64,000 nucleotides of DNA from Boesenbergia rotunda (GCA_024364735.1 JAGFNQ010000957.1:815014-879013), one strand, 5' to 3'; shown: positions 23,410 through 35,921, counted from the stretch's first letter. Notes: generated by a model not told the origin, from the sequence alone. Numbers and translations are program-made.

Positions 23410-25723
23410 CTGCGGTATAAGGAAATAAGACTATAAGCACACAGGCTTAGTAAGACTCTTTCCTACTCACAAAAACCATTCATCATCTCATAATGAGCAC
23501 ATAAAACATTAACATACTTGGTGCTCTACTTAGAACATAACAACTTGAATCACTTATCATATACTTGACATGGCATGATCATAAACATAAGTGAACATTC
23601 CTATCATGGCATAAGACATGGCATAAACGTAAACATAGTAAACATTCTAAGCATGGCATAATACATGGTATAAACATAGCATAATAAACATTCCATGCAT
23701 TGCATAATACATGGTATAAACATAACATAATAAACATTCCTAGCATGACATAATACATGGTATAAACATAACATAATAAACATTCCTAGCATGGCATAAT
23801 ACATGGTATAAACATAACATAATAAACATTCCTAGCATGGCATAATACATAGGCATACTTCCTATCATAGCATATGAGCATCCTCTTAACATAATCATGA
23901 CATAGATCATTTACTCTCATGCATATTTCTTAACATGAAACGTAAGCATAAAAATCTTATCAGCATAGCATAATGCATAACATGAATGAATGCATGAGTG
24001 GAATGCATATACATAAGGATGCTTAACTTTTAAAAACATACTTTCAAATGCTTAAACATAATCATCATATCATTGGGGCCCTGGCTTGTACCACATACAT
24101 ACATCATAAGCGCGCATCCCTAAGTAAATACGAGGTAGCTAGCCTTGACCTACTAGGGTAAGGACAGCATAGTCGGTAGTCCTCGAACCGAGGCGTTCTT
24201 AAGGTGCCCATCCCTATTGCACAGCTTCGGTAGTGCCAGAACCGTGGACAGCATAGTCGGTAGTCCAGAACCGGGGCGTTCTTAAGGTGCCCATCCCTTG
24301 GACCCATACTTCGGTCCGGTACAAGCCCATTCATAAAGTAAAATACTTTACATGCTTCATCATTCATGAGACATTCATGACATATTTAACATAGCATAAC
24401 TTGTTACGGCTCGGCCCGTCTACCGGCCCATTTATCGGTCCTCTCGACCGTCGTACCGTCGACCATCGACCGTGTCGTTTAGCGTATTTATGCCTTAAAG
24501 ACATAAGCATCATCTTTCATTCATAAACATGGCATGCATCTTCTTTCATAAAACATGGCATACATCTTCATACATAAACATGGCATGCATACCTAAACAT
24601 CATTCTTATTCCTAGTGCTTGCATGAGCATGGCATATGAGGTATGCATTGCATTATAATCATTGAACATGACACGTTTTCATAGACATTTATCCTACTCC
24701 ATAGAGCTTGCATGATCATGATACATAAGGTAAGCATTGCATTTCTTGCCTAAGCATGGTATTCATCTCAAGCATGCATAAGTAGGTTTCCCATAACATT
24801 ATACCTACCATCCAAATACATGGCATAAACATAAGACATTCATAATAAACCCTATTAAGCATGGCATCCAAATCATAACATACAACATAAAACATGGTGC
24901 TTAAAGTTAGGGTTATAGGTAACATGAGTTCTACCACATGCTTGGACCTATATATATATATATATACTTCATGATAAGCATAAACCATCATTCTTTGAAC
25001 CTTAACTCCACCCCAAACCCTAGATACATGGCTTGGCCGAAACCTATAGGGAGGAGTTCCATCAATTCCATAAACATGTAAGATAGCATAAGGTAAAGGA
25101 ACAACCATACATCATCTATGAGACCATAAGAAGCCATTGGGGCCCATGATTAGGGTTAACCCTAACCTTTAGCCCTCCTTCCTAGGGCTGGCCGAAACAT
25201 GTAAGGCCATGGGGGCATGGAAAAATTCCATTAAAATCCCCGATCAATCATTAAACACCAACCATACCTTACCATAGGGCCATTGGGGCCCTTACTTGAA
25301 ATAAGTCCTAACTTTTTACCCGATTAGCAATCTTGGCCGAAACATATAGGGTCTCTAGGCCATGTAAAAATTCACATAATCATCCTCCATCTCCCTTATA
25401 TCATGAGAATACATAAAACACATACTTGAAGTTTTAGACCCAACCCTACCCATGGGTTCTTGAAGTTGGCCGAAACCTTAGGGGATCCTAGGGTACCCTA
25501 AAAATTCTCAAAAATTATATTTAATCTCTAAACATCATGAGAGTACATTAGACAACATTAGGAAGATTTTTAGCATCATCATGGACCCTAAAATCCTAGT
25601 GGACGAAACCCATAGGACTAGGGTTCTTGGTTTTCTTTCTTTCACCATCAAATCCCAAAAACCAACCAATATATCATGCTAAAAACATAAGGAACTATTA
25701 TACCACAGGTGAGGGAGTCTTAC
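23410..25723 (-). other. Candidate intron inside Gypsy B 3' LTR
   Basis: The sense donor CCAAG|GTAAGACTCCC lies 233 nt downstream of the TATA box. The acceptor TTTCCTTATACCGCAG|ATCA is at 23410, with CTTACTAAG about 40 nt upstream as branch-point candidate. Length 2314 nt. Inferred only; no transcript data. Confidence 0.5.
24083..24327. repeat. Inverted-repeat module, Gypsy B 3' LTR
   Basis: GGCTTGTACC (24083-24092) pairs with GGTACAAGCC (24318-24327), a perfect 10-bp inverted repeat around 225 bp of GACAGC.../GGTAGTCC.../GGCGTTCTTAAGG repeats and GCGCGCATCCC. Confidence 0.85.
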
Positions 25724-26059
25724 CTTGGTTGATCTTGATTTTTAAACCTTAAAAGAGAAGATGATTGCAAATCCTTTGGACACTTGAACCCCCTTGCCTT
25801 TGTATCCTTGGAAAACCCTTAGATCTTGGTGATGAGACCTTCTTGTGGAGCTTTTCCAAGGGAGAACCTCTCCTTGAGGTTTCGGCTAGGATGAGGAAGG
25901 AGGAGGAGAGGAAATGCAATTGATGGAAGGAGGAAGGTAACTCCCAAACCCCCCTCTTTATAACCCATTAAGGAGGTAAATGAAGAGTCTCTCCATGACC
26001 CTTCATCTTCTTTTAAGCCTTAACCAATATCCACTTCATTTCCTCATAACATTCCCTTA

Positions 26060-26128
26060 CTAGGTGAGTTGGTTAGAGCATGCATGGTTGTACAAGAGGT
26101 CCAAGGTTCAATCCTTGGTCCATGCACC
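26060..26128 (+). repeat. tRNA-like block, antisense in Gypsy B 3' LTR
   Basis: The plus strand reads TAGGTGAGTTGGTTAGAGCA (D-arm and A-box-like), a short spacer, then GTCCAAGGTTCAATCCTTGG (T-arm and B-box-like, GTTCAATCC), ending in CCATGCACC. The T-loop is one base short and the D-stem is mismatched, so it is not a functional tRNA gene. Confidence 0.65.
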
Positions 26129-26440
26129 TTATTTTTATTTTATTTTCCTATGATTTTTCCCAAAATTCTGAAAATCCTCTAAAAATTCTCCCATAATTAT
26201 GTTAATATTTCTCATTAAAACCCCTTTATATTTATATTAATTTTTTCCTAAAATTCTCCAATAATTATGGTACTAAAAAGCCCATATAAGACCCATTAGT
26301 ACTTAGTTTTCTCAATTTAAATGAGAAAATATGGATTTCTAGGCCACCTTTTGTATTAATATTTCTAGGTCCCTCGGAAAATTATCTAGACATGCTCAAT
26401 ATTTTAAGAAAATATTAAGAGAATTTTCCGGGTCGTTACA

Positions 26441-27061
26441 ATCCCCCATACCTCGTGAAAGTTCGTCCTCGAACTTAGAATAGCTCCGGATACTTGCGCC
26501 TCATCTCGTCCTCGCGTTCCCAGGTAGCTTCTTCGAACCGTTGACTTTGTCATAGGACCATGACTAAGGGTACCTCCTTATTCCTCAGCTTCTTGACTTT
26601 CCTATCCAAAATCTGGATGGGTCTGCTCTCATAACTTAAGTCCTCTTGTACTTGTACTGTCTGCGGCTCGATCACTTGGTCCATATTTGGGATACACTTT
26701 TTAAGCAGGGACACATGGAATACGTTATGGATAGCTGACATCTCTGGAGGCAGCTCTAGCTCATATGCCACTTTACCGACTCTTTTCAGAATCAGTTACG
26801 GCCCCACATAGCGCGGACTTAGTTTCCCTTTCTTCCCAAATCTTGTCACCCCCTTCATAGGAGCCACTTTGAGAAATACCCAATCTCCAACATTAAATTC
26901 CAGTGGTCTACGCCGGACATCGGCATAACTCTTCTGCCGGCTCTGAGCAGTTTCTATCCGTTGTCGAATATTCTGTATAGCTCGGGTGGCGCTGTCGATA
27001 ACATCCGTTGTGAGCCCCATTTCCTTCTTTTCACCACCCTCGTACCAACAGATCGGAGACC
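26441..27061 (-). pseudogene. Gypsy B integrase C-terminus and chromodomain-like tail
   Basis: A polypurine tract (GGTATGGGGGAT in sense) abuts the LTR. Upstream in sense are KSYADVRRRPLEFNVGDWVF, the GPF/Y-like core LSPRYVGP followed by a stop, VAYELELPPEMSAIHNVFHV, and the tail (PIQILDRKVKKLRN, FEEATWEREDEMRRKYPELF) with a TGA for Trp near 26548. The chromodomain-like tail is known in chromoviruses to direct integration. C interrupts at 27062-27066. Confidence 0.88.
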
Positions 27062-27572
27062 TACATTGTAACGCCCGCCCTTCTCACACTAGGGCAGGGT
27101 TACGCGAACATAGTTTTCGTTTTAGCGGAAGCGTTTGAAACTTGAAACTTGAACATGATACATGTATAATCTTGTACTTGAACATGTAAGCATAAAACCT
27201 TTTAAACATCTTAGACATTGAGGAGAGCATGCTAGGTACCTTTACATTCTTACTTGCATAATAGAAGCATGCCACATAGCCATTTCTTAAGACAGAATAG
27301 TAAGTATGAGGAAGGATAACATAATACTAAAGTTCTTTAGCAAGTCTAAACTAAGTACTTAGCATATGAGCGAGAGTGAGCATGAAATATCCATATGGGT
27401 CTAAATATCAGCAAGTAGCAACTTAGTAAGTATGATTCAACATTTAGCATGCAATACTCAGCATATGCATAACTAAACAAAACATGAATAGATCTTCTTC
27501 CACCATGCCACCACCACACACATCTTTGCCCCTCCTGCTGCTCCCTTTAGTTTATCCATTCCTTAGCCTTTT

Positions 27573-29126
27573 CTGCAGTACAAGGGAAACATGGAAACTA
27601 TAAGCATATAGCTTAGTAAGATCCCTTCCTACTCACAAAATCATACGTTCCATCAAGTAGAGAAAGCATCACGTCATAATAGTGCATAGCATTAAAAACA
27701 CTTAACTTAACATAGCATAAGGGAGCATATGTACTTATCATAAGAAGCATACTTGAACTTAATATAATTCACCTTTATAGCATAATAGTCATATAGTCAT
27801 GACAAAATGCGAATGCAAGATGCTCTTTTGAAAACATGCATAGGATAAGTACATGCATATGCTTTTCTTAAAATCATACATATAGGTACTTAAACATACA
27901 TCCATCATCATTTGGGGGATCCCGGCTTGTACCACATACATACATACATAATGCGCGCATCCCTAATAGGCCGAGGTAGCTAGTCTCTAACCTACTAGGG
28001 AAACTAGGTCCGTTCATAGTCCGTCGACCTAGGGGCGTCTCGGGAGCCCATCCCCTTACTAGGTCCGTTCATAGTCCGTCGACCTAGGGGCTGCATCCGG
28101 AGCCCACCCGTGGACCTTGCTAGGGTCCGGTACAAGCCATACAAAGTAAAATAGCATACATGGATTTTTATCATATCATAAGCATAGCACATTCTTGTTT
28201 CTTACTAGGTCCGTTCATAGTCCGTCGACCTAGGGGTTGCATAGCACATTCTTATCATATCATAAGCATATCATCATAACCTATCACTTCATTGTCATAT
28301 CATGAGCATGGCATGCCTCTTATCTTATCATGAAGAGTGCTCTTAGTCCCGACTTACAGGGAAGCATCTCTTAGGCATTTCATCATACATAAGCCATGCA
28401 TAACATAAGGGTGCTTAAAGAGCTTAAACATAGACATGTACATCATGATTCTTAGAGCATGAAAAAGCATGGGAGAAGACATGTTATCACCTATACTACT
28501 CATAGCATATCATGGGCATCCTTGGCGTGCCTAATTGGGGTTGTAGCTTCCCCCTTAGCCCAAATTCTTATTTAATCAGAAAATTCCAGCATATAAACTC
28601 TAAGTTTAGAGCATGATAAACCATGAAAAACATTACACTAACATCATACATTAAGGTAGGCATCATAGAGGAGACATTAGAAGGCATGTTGGGGTTGTTA
28701 CCCCTTCTTAAGTCCTACTTATCATTCTTTACAGAAAATTCCAGCATACATACCTTAGTTTCCAAGCATGTTAAAATCATGAATAAACCATATTTACATC
28801 ACATATCATCTTATATATCATAGGGAGGGTCATTATCAAGCATACTAGGAGTTTAAACCTCTCTAAGCCCTAAAAGAGGTCCTTGGCCGAAAATTCCAGC
28901 AAGCCTACTCCGGGTTTTTGGGGGCTTAAGGACAAGGAAAACATCATATTATCATCATATATTTAGTCACACATCATGAGGAAAAACATATGCAAGTATA
29001 GGAGTAGTTTAAACCCTCGCAAGCCCTAAAAACCTTCTTGGCCGAAAACATCAAGAGCTTCATCCTATGTTTAAACCCTTTTTAAACACTCGAAACTATT
29101 GTAATGCAGGTGAGGGGATTACTTAC
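27573..29126 (-). other. Candidate intron inside Gypsy C 3' LTR
   Basis: The donor GGAT|GTAAGT is at 29126. The acceptor TTTCCCTTGTACTGCAG|AA is at 27573, with CTTACTAAG upstream. Length 1554 nt. The donor position relative to the TATA box (about 255 nt) matches the other family members. Confidence 0.5.
27924..28138. repeat. Inverted-repeat module, Gypsy C 3' LTR
   Basis: GGCTTGTACC (27924) and GGTACAAGCC (28129-28138) enclose GCGCGCATCCC and the 55-bp units, each of which has its own small inverted repeat, CTAGGTC...GACCTAG. Confidence 0.85.
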
Positions 29127-29468
29127 ATCCTCTCGCTTGAATCTCCCCCAAGAAGTCCTTGAAGAGGAGGAGAGGAGAGCCCTTCTTGCGCTTCTTTTCC
29201 TTAGCCTTGCTTTAGTAGAAGGTAGTCTCTCTATAGGGCCCTCTTGGGAGTTTTTTCTTATGGAGGAAACCTAGGGTTGGAGTTTCGAAAATTTGAGAAG
29301 GGGAGGGGAGAGTTTTCGGTTTTGAAGAGGGAAGAGTGAGGAAGAAGAAGAGAGGAAGTTATTCCAACTTCCCTTCACTTATTTATACTTTTCTCATGAA
29401 GAGACATGTCTCTTCACTTCCCTAGCTTTAACAAGCATGTTTCTTATTCTCTCAACATGAAACATGGC

Positions 29469-29535
29469 TTGGTGTGTTGGTTATGACATGATTAGTGCAA
29501 CTAGGAGGTTCAAGGTTCAATCCTTGCTTCCTCCT
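29469..29535 (+). repeat. tRNA-like block, antisense in Gypsy C 3' LTR
   Basis: GGTGTGTTGGTTATGACATG is followed by AGGTTCAAGGTTCAATCC. It is more diverged than in B, but the D-arm and T-arm spacing is kept. Confidence 0.55.
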
Positions 29536-29714
29536 TTCTACCTCTTTTTTTTATCACATTTTGCACTAATCCATATCAAAGCCCATTAAGCCAAGCCCAT
29601 CATGAAATTTCATAATAATGATAATGTTTCATGAATTCATAATATTTCATAATAATAATAATAATGTTTCATGAATTCATAATATTTCATATAGGAAAAT
29701 TTTGGGGTGTTACA

Positions 29715-29731
29715 ATCCTCCATACCTTATA
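29715..29731 (-). promoter_or_regulatory. Polypurine tract of Gypsy C
   Basis: The sense strand reads AAGGTATGGAGGAT directly before the LTR start TGTAACACC, the plus-strand primer position. Confidence 0.75.
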
Positions 29732-29750
29732 AAAAGTTCGTCCCGAACTT

Positions 29751-31375
29751 TAAAATAATTCTGGATACTTTAATTGTATTGCCTCCTCTTGTTCCCACGT
29801 GGCTTCTTCGAATTGTTCGTTCCGCCACAGAACCTTTACTAAGGGTACTTCCTTGTTCCTTAGCTTTTTGACTTCCCGGTCTAAGATCTATATAGGTCGG
29901 CGTTCGGAACTTAAGTTCTCTTGATCTTGTACTGGTTGGGGCTCTATCATCTGATTCACATCAGAGGTACATTTCCTGAGCATTGATACATGGAAGACAT
30001 TGTGGATAGCCGACATTTCTGGCGGTAACTCCAGTTCGTAGGCCACTTTGCCTACCCATCTCAGAATCTGATACGGTCCCACATATCTCGGACTCAGTTT
30101 CCCTTTCTTCCCGAATCTCATTACCCCTTTCATAGGGGCCACTTTCAGGAATACTGAATCCCCAACCTCAAACTCTAATGGTCTGCGTCGCTTGTCAGCG
30201 TAGCTTTTCTGCCGACTCTGAGCAGTCTCTATCCTCTGGCGGATATTCTTTATAGCCTGAGTGGTTTCGTCTATAATATCCGTCTGGAGTCCCATCTCCT
30301 TCTTTTCACCACTCTCAAGCCAGCATATAGGAGATCTGCATTTCCTTCCGTATAGTGCTTCGTACGGTGCCATCCCGATAGTAGCCTGATAACTGTTGTT
30401 ATAAGCAAACTCTGCCAGGCTCAGGTATCGACACCAGCTTCCCTTGAAATCCAAGGCACAAGCTCGTAACATGTCCTCTAATATCTGGTTTACTCTTTCA
30501 GTTTGCCCGTCAGTCTGGGGGTGAAAGGCAGTACTGAATTTCAGCTTCGTGCCAAGAGCCTTCTGTACGTGTCCCCAAAAATCTGAAGTAAATCGACCAT
30601 CCCTATCAGAGATAATGGTCTTGGGAACCCCGTGCAGTCGGATAATTTCCTTGACGTACAATTGAGCTAGCTGCTCTACTGAGTAGGTCATCCTGATAGC
30701 CAGAAAATGGGCAGACTTGGTGAGTCTGTCCACAATAACCCATATACCATCATATCCGTTCGTCGTTCTAGGCAGCCCAGAGATGAAATCCATGGAGATG
30801 TCTTCCCATTTCCACTCGGGAATTGCTAGAGGTTGCAGAACTCCCCCAGGCCTCTGGTGTTCTGCTTTGACCCTCTGGCAGGTCAAACACATACTGATAT
30901 AGTGGGCTACATCTCGCTTCATACCGGACCACCAAAACTTGCTCCTCAGATCTTGATACATCTTGGTAGACCCAGGATGCATCGCATAAGGTGTTCCGTG
31001 AGCTTCCTCGAGGATTCTTGTCCGTAAGTCGGAGTCGTCGGGAACACATAATCGGTCCCGAAGATATAAAACTCCACTGTCCAAAATCCTAAATCCATCG
31101 TCCTTGCCTTCGAGAACCTCTTGCTTGATTCTCTGAAGACTCGGATCATGGTTCTGCTTTTCCAGAATATCGTCGAATAATGTCAGCGCAATCATCAGGG
31201 TGGACAACTGTCCTAATATGATTTCAATCCCGTAATTCATAATTTCTTCCCCTAAGGGTTGTGACAAAGCCGACAAAGACATTAAAGCAGCACATGATTT
31301 CCTACTGAGAGCATCGGCTACCTTGTTGGCTTTTCCCGGATGGTACAGGATCTCACAATCATAATCCTTGACCAA
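29751..31375 (-). pseudogene. Gypsy C integrase and chromodomain-like tail (nearly intact)
   Basis: The 495-codon frame at 29888-31375 starts in the RNase H/integrase linker (YHPGKANKVADALSR). It has the HHCC zinc domain (TCQRVKAEHQRPGG) and catalytic core with DFISGLP, ISDRDGRF and QTERVNQILED (D, D, E all present), then YVGPYQILRWVGKVAYELELP. A TAG for Gln near 29887 cuts off the tail PLVKVLW...ATWEQ...YPELF, which is otherwise open to 29751. A second TAG for Gln at about 31392 separates it from RNase H. Confidence 0.93.
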
Positions 31376-31401
31376 TTCGAGCCATCTGCGCTATCTCATA
31401 T

Positions 31402-32380
31402 TCAGATCTTTCTGGGTGAAGAAATACCGCAGACTCTGGTGGTCTGTATAAACTTTACACTGAGTTCCATATAGATAGTGCCTCCATATTTCACTGCAAA
31501 GACCATCACTGCTAACTCTAAGTCATGGGTAGGGTAGTTTCTTTTATGTTCCTTCAGTTGCCTAGAGGCATAGGCAATTACCTTCCCATTTTGCATAAGT
31601 ATAGCTCCGAGTCCCAGTTTGGATGCGTCGTTGTACATATCGAAACCCATATCGCTCTCTGGAAGAGTCAATATTGGAGCGCTAGTCAGCCTCCTTTTCA
31701 GTTCAGTAAAGCTCTTCTCACATTCCTCGGTCCATACATATTTCTTGTCTTTCTTTGTAAGAGCTGTCATAGGGGCTGCAATTCGAGAGAAGTTCTCTAC
31801 GAATTTTCTGTAATAGCCTGCTAGCCCAAGGAAACTTCTGATTTCACTGGCATTCTTGGGTCTCGTCCAGTTACTCACAGCTTCGACTTTAATTGGGTCC
31901 ACCATTACTCCTTCCTTGGAGATAACATGTCCCAAAAATGATACTTGATCGAGCCAGAACTCGCATTTGGAAAATTTAGCATACAGTTGTTCTTTTCGAA
32001 GAATCTGTAGTACTATACTCAGGTGCTCAGCATGTTCTTCGGGAGTTCTCGAATATATCAGGATATCGTCGATAAAGACGATCACAAATCTGTCGAGGAA
32101 TGCCGAGAATACCCGATTCATTAAATCCATAAACATAGCTGGAGCATTGGTAACTCCAAATGGCATAACTACGAACTCATAATGTCCGTATCTGGTTCGA
32201 AAAGCCGTCTTCGGTATATCCTCCTTTTTCACTCTAACTTGGTGATAACCAGATCTCAGGTCAATCTTAGAGAAAACCGTGGCTCCCTTCAGTTGATCGA
32301 ACAGGTCATCTATCCTGGGTAGAGGGTACCTGTTCTTGATAGTCACGTTGTTCAGCGCCCGATAATCAATACACATTCGC
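31402..32380 (-). pseudogene. Gypsy C reverse transcriptase (N-terminally truncated) and RNase H
   Basis: Element-derived RT begins abruptly at RMCIDYRALNN, the middle of the fingers domain. It has FSKIDLRSGYHQ (first catalytic Asp), the MPFGVTNAPA block and FIDDILIYS (catalytic pair). RNase H follows with DASKLGLGA and HDLELA; its frame shifts near 31500. The upstream 16 codons to the first ATG (32427) belong to the joined non-pol sequence. RT start, protease and zinc knuckle are absent, so this pol could not act alone. Confidence 0.92.
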
Positions 32381-32476
32381 ATGATCAATATTGGGTAAAA
32401 GAGGTTTTTATTTATTATACTACCCAAAATTTATTTTTATTCATTCTTATAAGTCTACATACACAACTAATCCCAC

Positions 32477-33043
32477 TCAGCGAGCCAAATGGGCTGCCGT
32501 TAGGCCCAACATAAAGAACATCGTAGCGATGACTACTACCTCCTCGCTCATCCCTCTTTGGCCCGCCTCAGGATCCTCTACTGTTCCCATCGGGTCTTCT
32601 TCTTCGATCTCGAGAATCTCCTCGTCCGCTTCAAGGTCTTCCTCGAACATCTCCAGCATCTCTGGATCCTCCTCGAAGGGCTCGGGATCCTCCTCGAATG
32701 GCTCGGGATCCTCCTCGAAGGGCTCGGGATCCTCCTCCAAGTCTCCCAGATCTTCTGGGAACTCATGGCGGAGTAGCTGCCTACATAAGTCCGCATATGA
32801 GATACAGCATCTGTGCTGTCCCCAGATCTGATGCGCAACCTCTCTTGCCCGGTTGGGCAATGAACGAAGTAAAGCTCCGATCCTATGATCGTCCATGACT
32901 GGAAACCCTTCCCGCTTCAGTTTCCAGAAGAGCCGATCCAAAAACCCTATGTTGCCTTGAATTCCCCGAGTTGGACAATACTCAACTGCCTCTATCCGCT
33001 CCATCAGCTCGCGGCACCTCTCAGTGTAGTCCTCATGCAACAT
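32477..33043 (-). CDS. Short gag-like ORF of Gypsy C with acidic heptads and hydrophobic C-terminus
   Basis: This is an intact 188-codon ORF and the first in the element. The ATG lies immediately after a strong splice acceptor, which decides the start. Residues 1-95 are helical and basic/acidic (TERCRELMERIEAVE, GFLDRLFWKL, DDHRIGALLRSLPNR, YADLCRQLLRHE), loosely resembling the C-terminal half of a gag capsid domain. Residues 102-135 hold perfect EEDPEPF heptads, from 21-bp DNA repeats. A wholly acidic stretch follows. Residues 169-184 (VVVIATMFFMLGLTAA) look like a single membrane segment four residues from the end, as in tail-anchored proteins. It has no zinc knuckle. The homologous ORF of B is at 37270-38009. 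I do not recognise the family; a structural or accessory role is inference. Confidence 0.75.
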   Translation of the reverse strand: MLHEDYTERCRELMERIEAVEYCPTRGIQGNIGFLDRLFWKLKREGFPVMDDHRIGALLRSLPNRAREVAHQIWGQHRCCISYADLCRQLLRHEFPEDLGDLEEDPEPFEEDPEPFEEDPEPFEEDPEMLEMFEEDLEADEEILEIEEEDPMGTVEDPEAGQRGMSEEVVVIATMFFMLGLTAAHLAR

Positions 33044-33396
33044 CTGGAATTGAAAAAAAAATGACATGGTTAGTATTGAACCATTCCTTTTTCAATTCGA
33101 AAATATATACAGAGGAAAACACACACCCAATCGGTGTAGTTTACCCTAGTGATTACAATATGTAACGACCCTCTTACCCTCAAATTCTAAATTATTAATG
33201 CATACATATATTTATATAAGAGAAGTATCGTTCATGTTCACATATCTTACAATTACTGGTTATTATCTATCATACCGGTGATAAATAAGCTACATAAGAA
33301 TTAATACTACTTCTACTTGTTATGCAAGCATAAATCATCTCTATATATATCATTACTGTACATGAAATAAAGTAAAGCGAGGTTAGGATCTCTTAC
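33044..33396 (-). other. Candidate leader intron of Gypsy C
   Basis: The donor CCAA|GTAAGA lies 56 nt downstream of the PBS. The branch point TACTAAC (33069-33075) is perfect and about 27 nt from the acceptor. A T-rich tract leads to CAATTCCAG, followed directly by the ATG of the gag-like ORF. Length 353 nt. Confidence 0.65.
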
Positions 33397-33451
33397 TTGG
33401 AAGCGGCAGGATGAAGCTTCGATGTGTGTGTGTAGTGGGGAAGGCAGACCT

Positions 33452-33463
33452 GCTCTGATACCA
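33452..33463 (-). promoter_or_regulatory. Primer binding site of Gypsy C
   Basis: Sense TGGTATCAGAGC (tRNA-iMet), three bases from the LTR end. Confidence 0.92.
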
Positions 33464-33972
33464 ACCTGTAGCGCCCGCCCTTCTCACACTAGGGCGGGGT
33501 TACGCGAACATAATTTTCGTTTTAGCGGAAGCGTTTGAAACTTGAAACTTGAACATGAAACATGTATAATCTTGTACTTGAACATGTAAGCATGAAACCT
33601 TTTAAACATCTTAGACATTGAGGAGAGCATGCTAGGTACCTTTACATTCTTACTTGCATAATAGAAGCATGCCACATAGTCATTTCTTAAGACAGAGTAG
33701 TAAGTATGAGGAAGGATAACATAATACTAAAGTTCTTTAGCAAGTCTAAACTAAGTACTTAGCATATGAGCGAGAGTGAGCATGAAATATCCATATGAGT
33801 CTAAATATCAGCAAGTAGCAACTTAGTAAGTATGATTCAACATTTAACATGCAATACTCAACATATGCATAACTAAACAAAACATGAGTAGATCTTCTTC
33901 CACCATGCCACCACCACACACATCTTTGCCCCTCCTGCTACTCCCTTTAGTTTATCCATTCCTTAGCCTTTT

Positions 33973-35581
33973 CTGCAATACAAGGGAAACATGGAAACTA
34001 TAAGCATATAGCTTAGTAAGATCCCTTCCTACTCACAAAATCATACGTTCCATCAAGTAGAGAAAGCATCACGTCATAATAGTGCATAGCATTAAAAACA
34101 CTTAACTTAACATAGCATAAGGGAGCATATGTACTTATCATAAGAAGCATACTTGAACTTAATATAATTCACCTTTATAGCATAATAGTCATATAGTCAT
34201 GACAAAATGCGAATGCAAGATGCTCTTTTGAAAACATGCATAGGATAAGTACATGCATATGCTTTTCTTAAAATCATACATATAGGTACTTAAACATACA
34301 TCCATCATCATTTGGGGGATCCCGACTTGTACCACATACATACATACATAATGCGCGCATCCCTAATAGGCCGAGGTAGCTAGTCTCTAACCTACTAGGG
34401 AAACTAGGTCCGTTCATAGTCCGTCGACCTAGGGGCGTCTCGGGAGCCCATCCCCTTACTAGGTCCGTTCATAGTCCGTCGACCTAGGGGCGTCTCGGGA
34501 GCCCATCCCCTTACTAGGTCCGTTCATAGTCCGTCGACCTAGGGGCTGCATCCGGAGCCCACCCGTGGACCTTGCTAGGGTCCGGTACAAGCCATACAAA
34601 GTAAAATAGCATACATGGATTTTTATCATATCATAAGCTTAGCACATTCTTGTTTCTTACTAGGTCCGTTCATAGTCCGTCGACCTAGGGGTTGCATAGC
34701 ACATTCTTATCATATCATAAGCATATCATCATAACCTATCACTTCATTGTCATATCATGAGCATGGCATGCCTCTTATCTTATCATGAAGAGTGCTCTTA
34801 GTCCCGACTTACAGGGAAGCATCTCTTAGGCATTTCATCATACATAAGTCATGCATAACATAAGGGTGCTTAAAGAGCTTAAACATAGACATGTACATCA
34901 TGATTCTTAGAGCATGAAAAAGCATGGGAGAAGACATGTTATCACCTATACTACTCATAGCATATCATGGGCATCCTTGGCGTGCCTAATTGGGGTTGTA
35001 GCTTCCCCCTTAGCCCAAATTCTTATTTAATCAGAAAATTCCAGCATATAAACTCTAAGTTTAGAGCATGATAAACCATGAAAAATATTACACTAACATC
35101 ATACATTAAGATAGGCATCATAGAGGAGACATTAGAAGGCATGTTGGGGTTGTTACCCCTTCTTAAGTCCTACTTATCATTCTTTACAGAAAATTCCAGC
35201 ATACATACCTTAGTTTCCAAGCATGTTAAAATCATGAATAAACCATATTTACATCACATATCATCTTATATATCATAGGGAGGGTCATTATCAAGCATAC
35301 TAGAAGTTTAAACCTCTCTAAGCCCTAAAAGAGGTCCTTGGCCGAAAATTCCAGCAAGCCTACTCCGGGTTTTTGGGGGCTTAAGGACAAGGAAAACATC
35401 ATATTATCATCATATATTTAGTCACACATCATGAGGAAAAACATATGCAAGTATCGGAGTAGTTTAAACCCTCGCAAGCCCTAAAAACCTTCTTGGCCGA
35501 AAACATCAAGAGCTTCATCCTATGTTTAAACCCTTTTTAAACACTCGAAACTATTGTAATGCAGGTGAGGGGATTACTTAC
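33973..35581 (-). other. Candidate intron inside Gypsy C 5' LTR
   Basis: Donor GGAT|GTAAGT at 35581; acceptor TTGTATTGCAG|AA at 33973. This is the LTR that would actually be transcribed. Length 1609 nt. Confidence 0.5.
34324..34593. repeat. Inverted-repeat module, Gypsy C 5' LTR
   Basis: The left arm is mutated (GACTTGTACC); the right arm is GGTACAAGCC (34584-34593). It is longer than the partner module because of the extra 55-bp unit. Confidence 0.8.
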
Positions 35582-35921
35582 ATCCTCTCGCTTGAATCTC
35601 CCCCAAGAAGTCCTTGAAGAGGAGGAGAGGAGAGCCCTTCTTGCGCTTCTTTTCCTTAGCCTTGCTTTAGTAGAAGGTAGTCTCTCTATAGGGCCCTCTT
35701 GGGAGTTTTTCTTATGGAGGAAACCTAGGGTTGGAGTTTCGAAAATTTGAGAAGGGGAGGGGAGAGTTTTCGGTTTTGAAGAGGGAAGAGTGAGGAAGAA
35801 GAAGAGAGGAAGTTATTCCAACTTCCCTTCACTTATTTATACTTTTCTCATGAAGAGACATGTCTCTTCACTTCCCTAGCTTTAACAAGCATGTTTCTTA
35901 TTCTCTCAACATGAAACATGG

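Larger units (their letters stand above)
23056..26440 (-). repeat. Gypsy B 3' LTR
   Basis: This 3385-bp LTR runs TGTAACGCCCGC...GGGTCGTTACA. Minus TATA box TATAAAG is at 25956-25962. A roughly 47-bp minisatellite (23630-23850, units with CATAATACATGGTATAAACA) has about two more copies than in the 5' LTR, which explains most of the 82-bp length difference. A (TA)n tract lies at 24951-24966. No gene is present. Confidence 0.92.
27067..29714 (-). repeat. Gypsy C 3' LTR
   Basis: This 2648-bp LTR runs TGTAACGCCCGCCC...GGGGTGTTACA. Minus TATA box TATAAATA is at 29380-29387. It holds two full copies of a 55-bp unit starting ACTAGGTCCGTTCATAG (27984-28100) plus a stray third unit at 28204. No gene. 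It is nearly identical to 33467-36165, so insertion is recent relative to the other elements. Confidence 0.93.

Noticed and set aside
24104..24367. 87-codon minus-strand ORF in both B LTRs (also 39347-39610)
   Set aside because: It is formed by the inverted-repeat module and conserved only as part of the LTR pair.
26060..26128. A genuine tRNA gene
   Set aside because: The D-stem does not pair, the T-loop is one base short and no anticodon stem forms. Reported only as a tRNA-like block.
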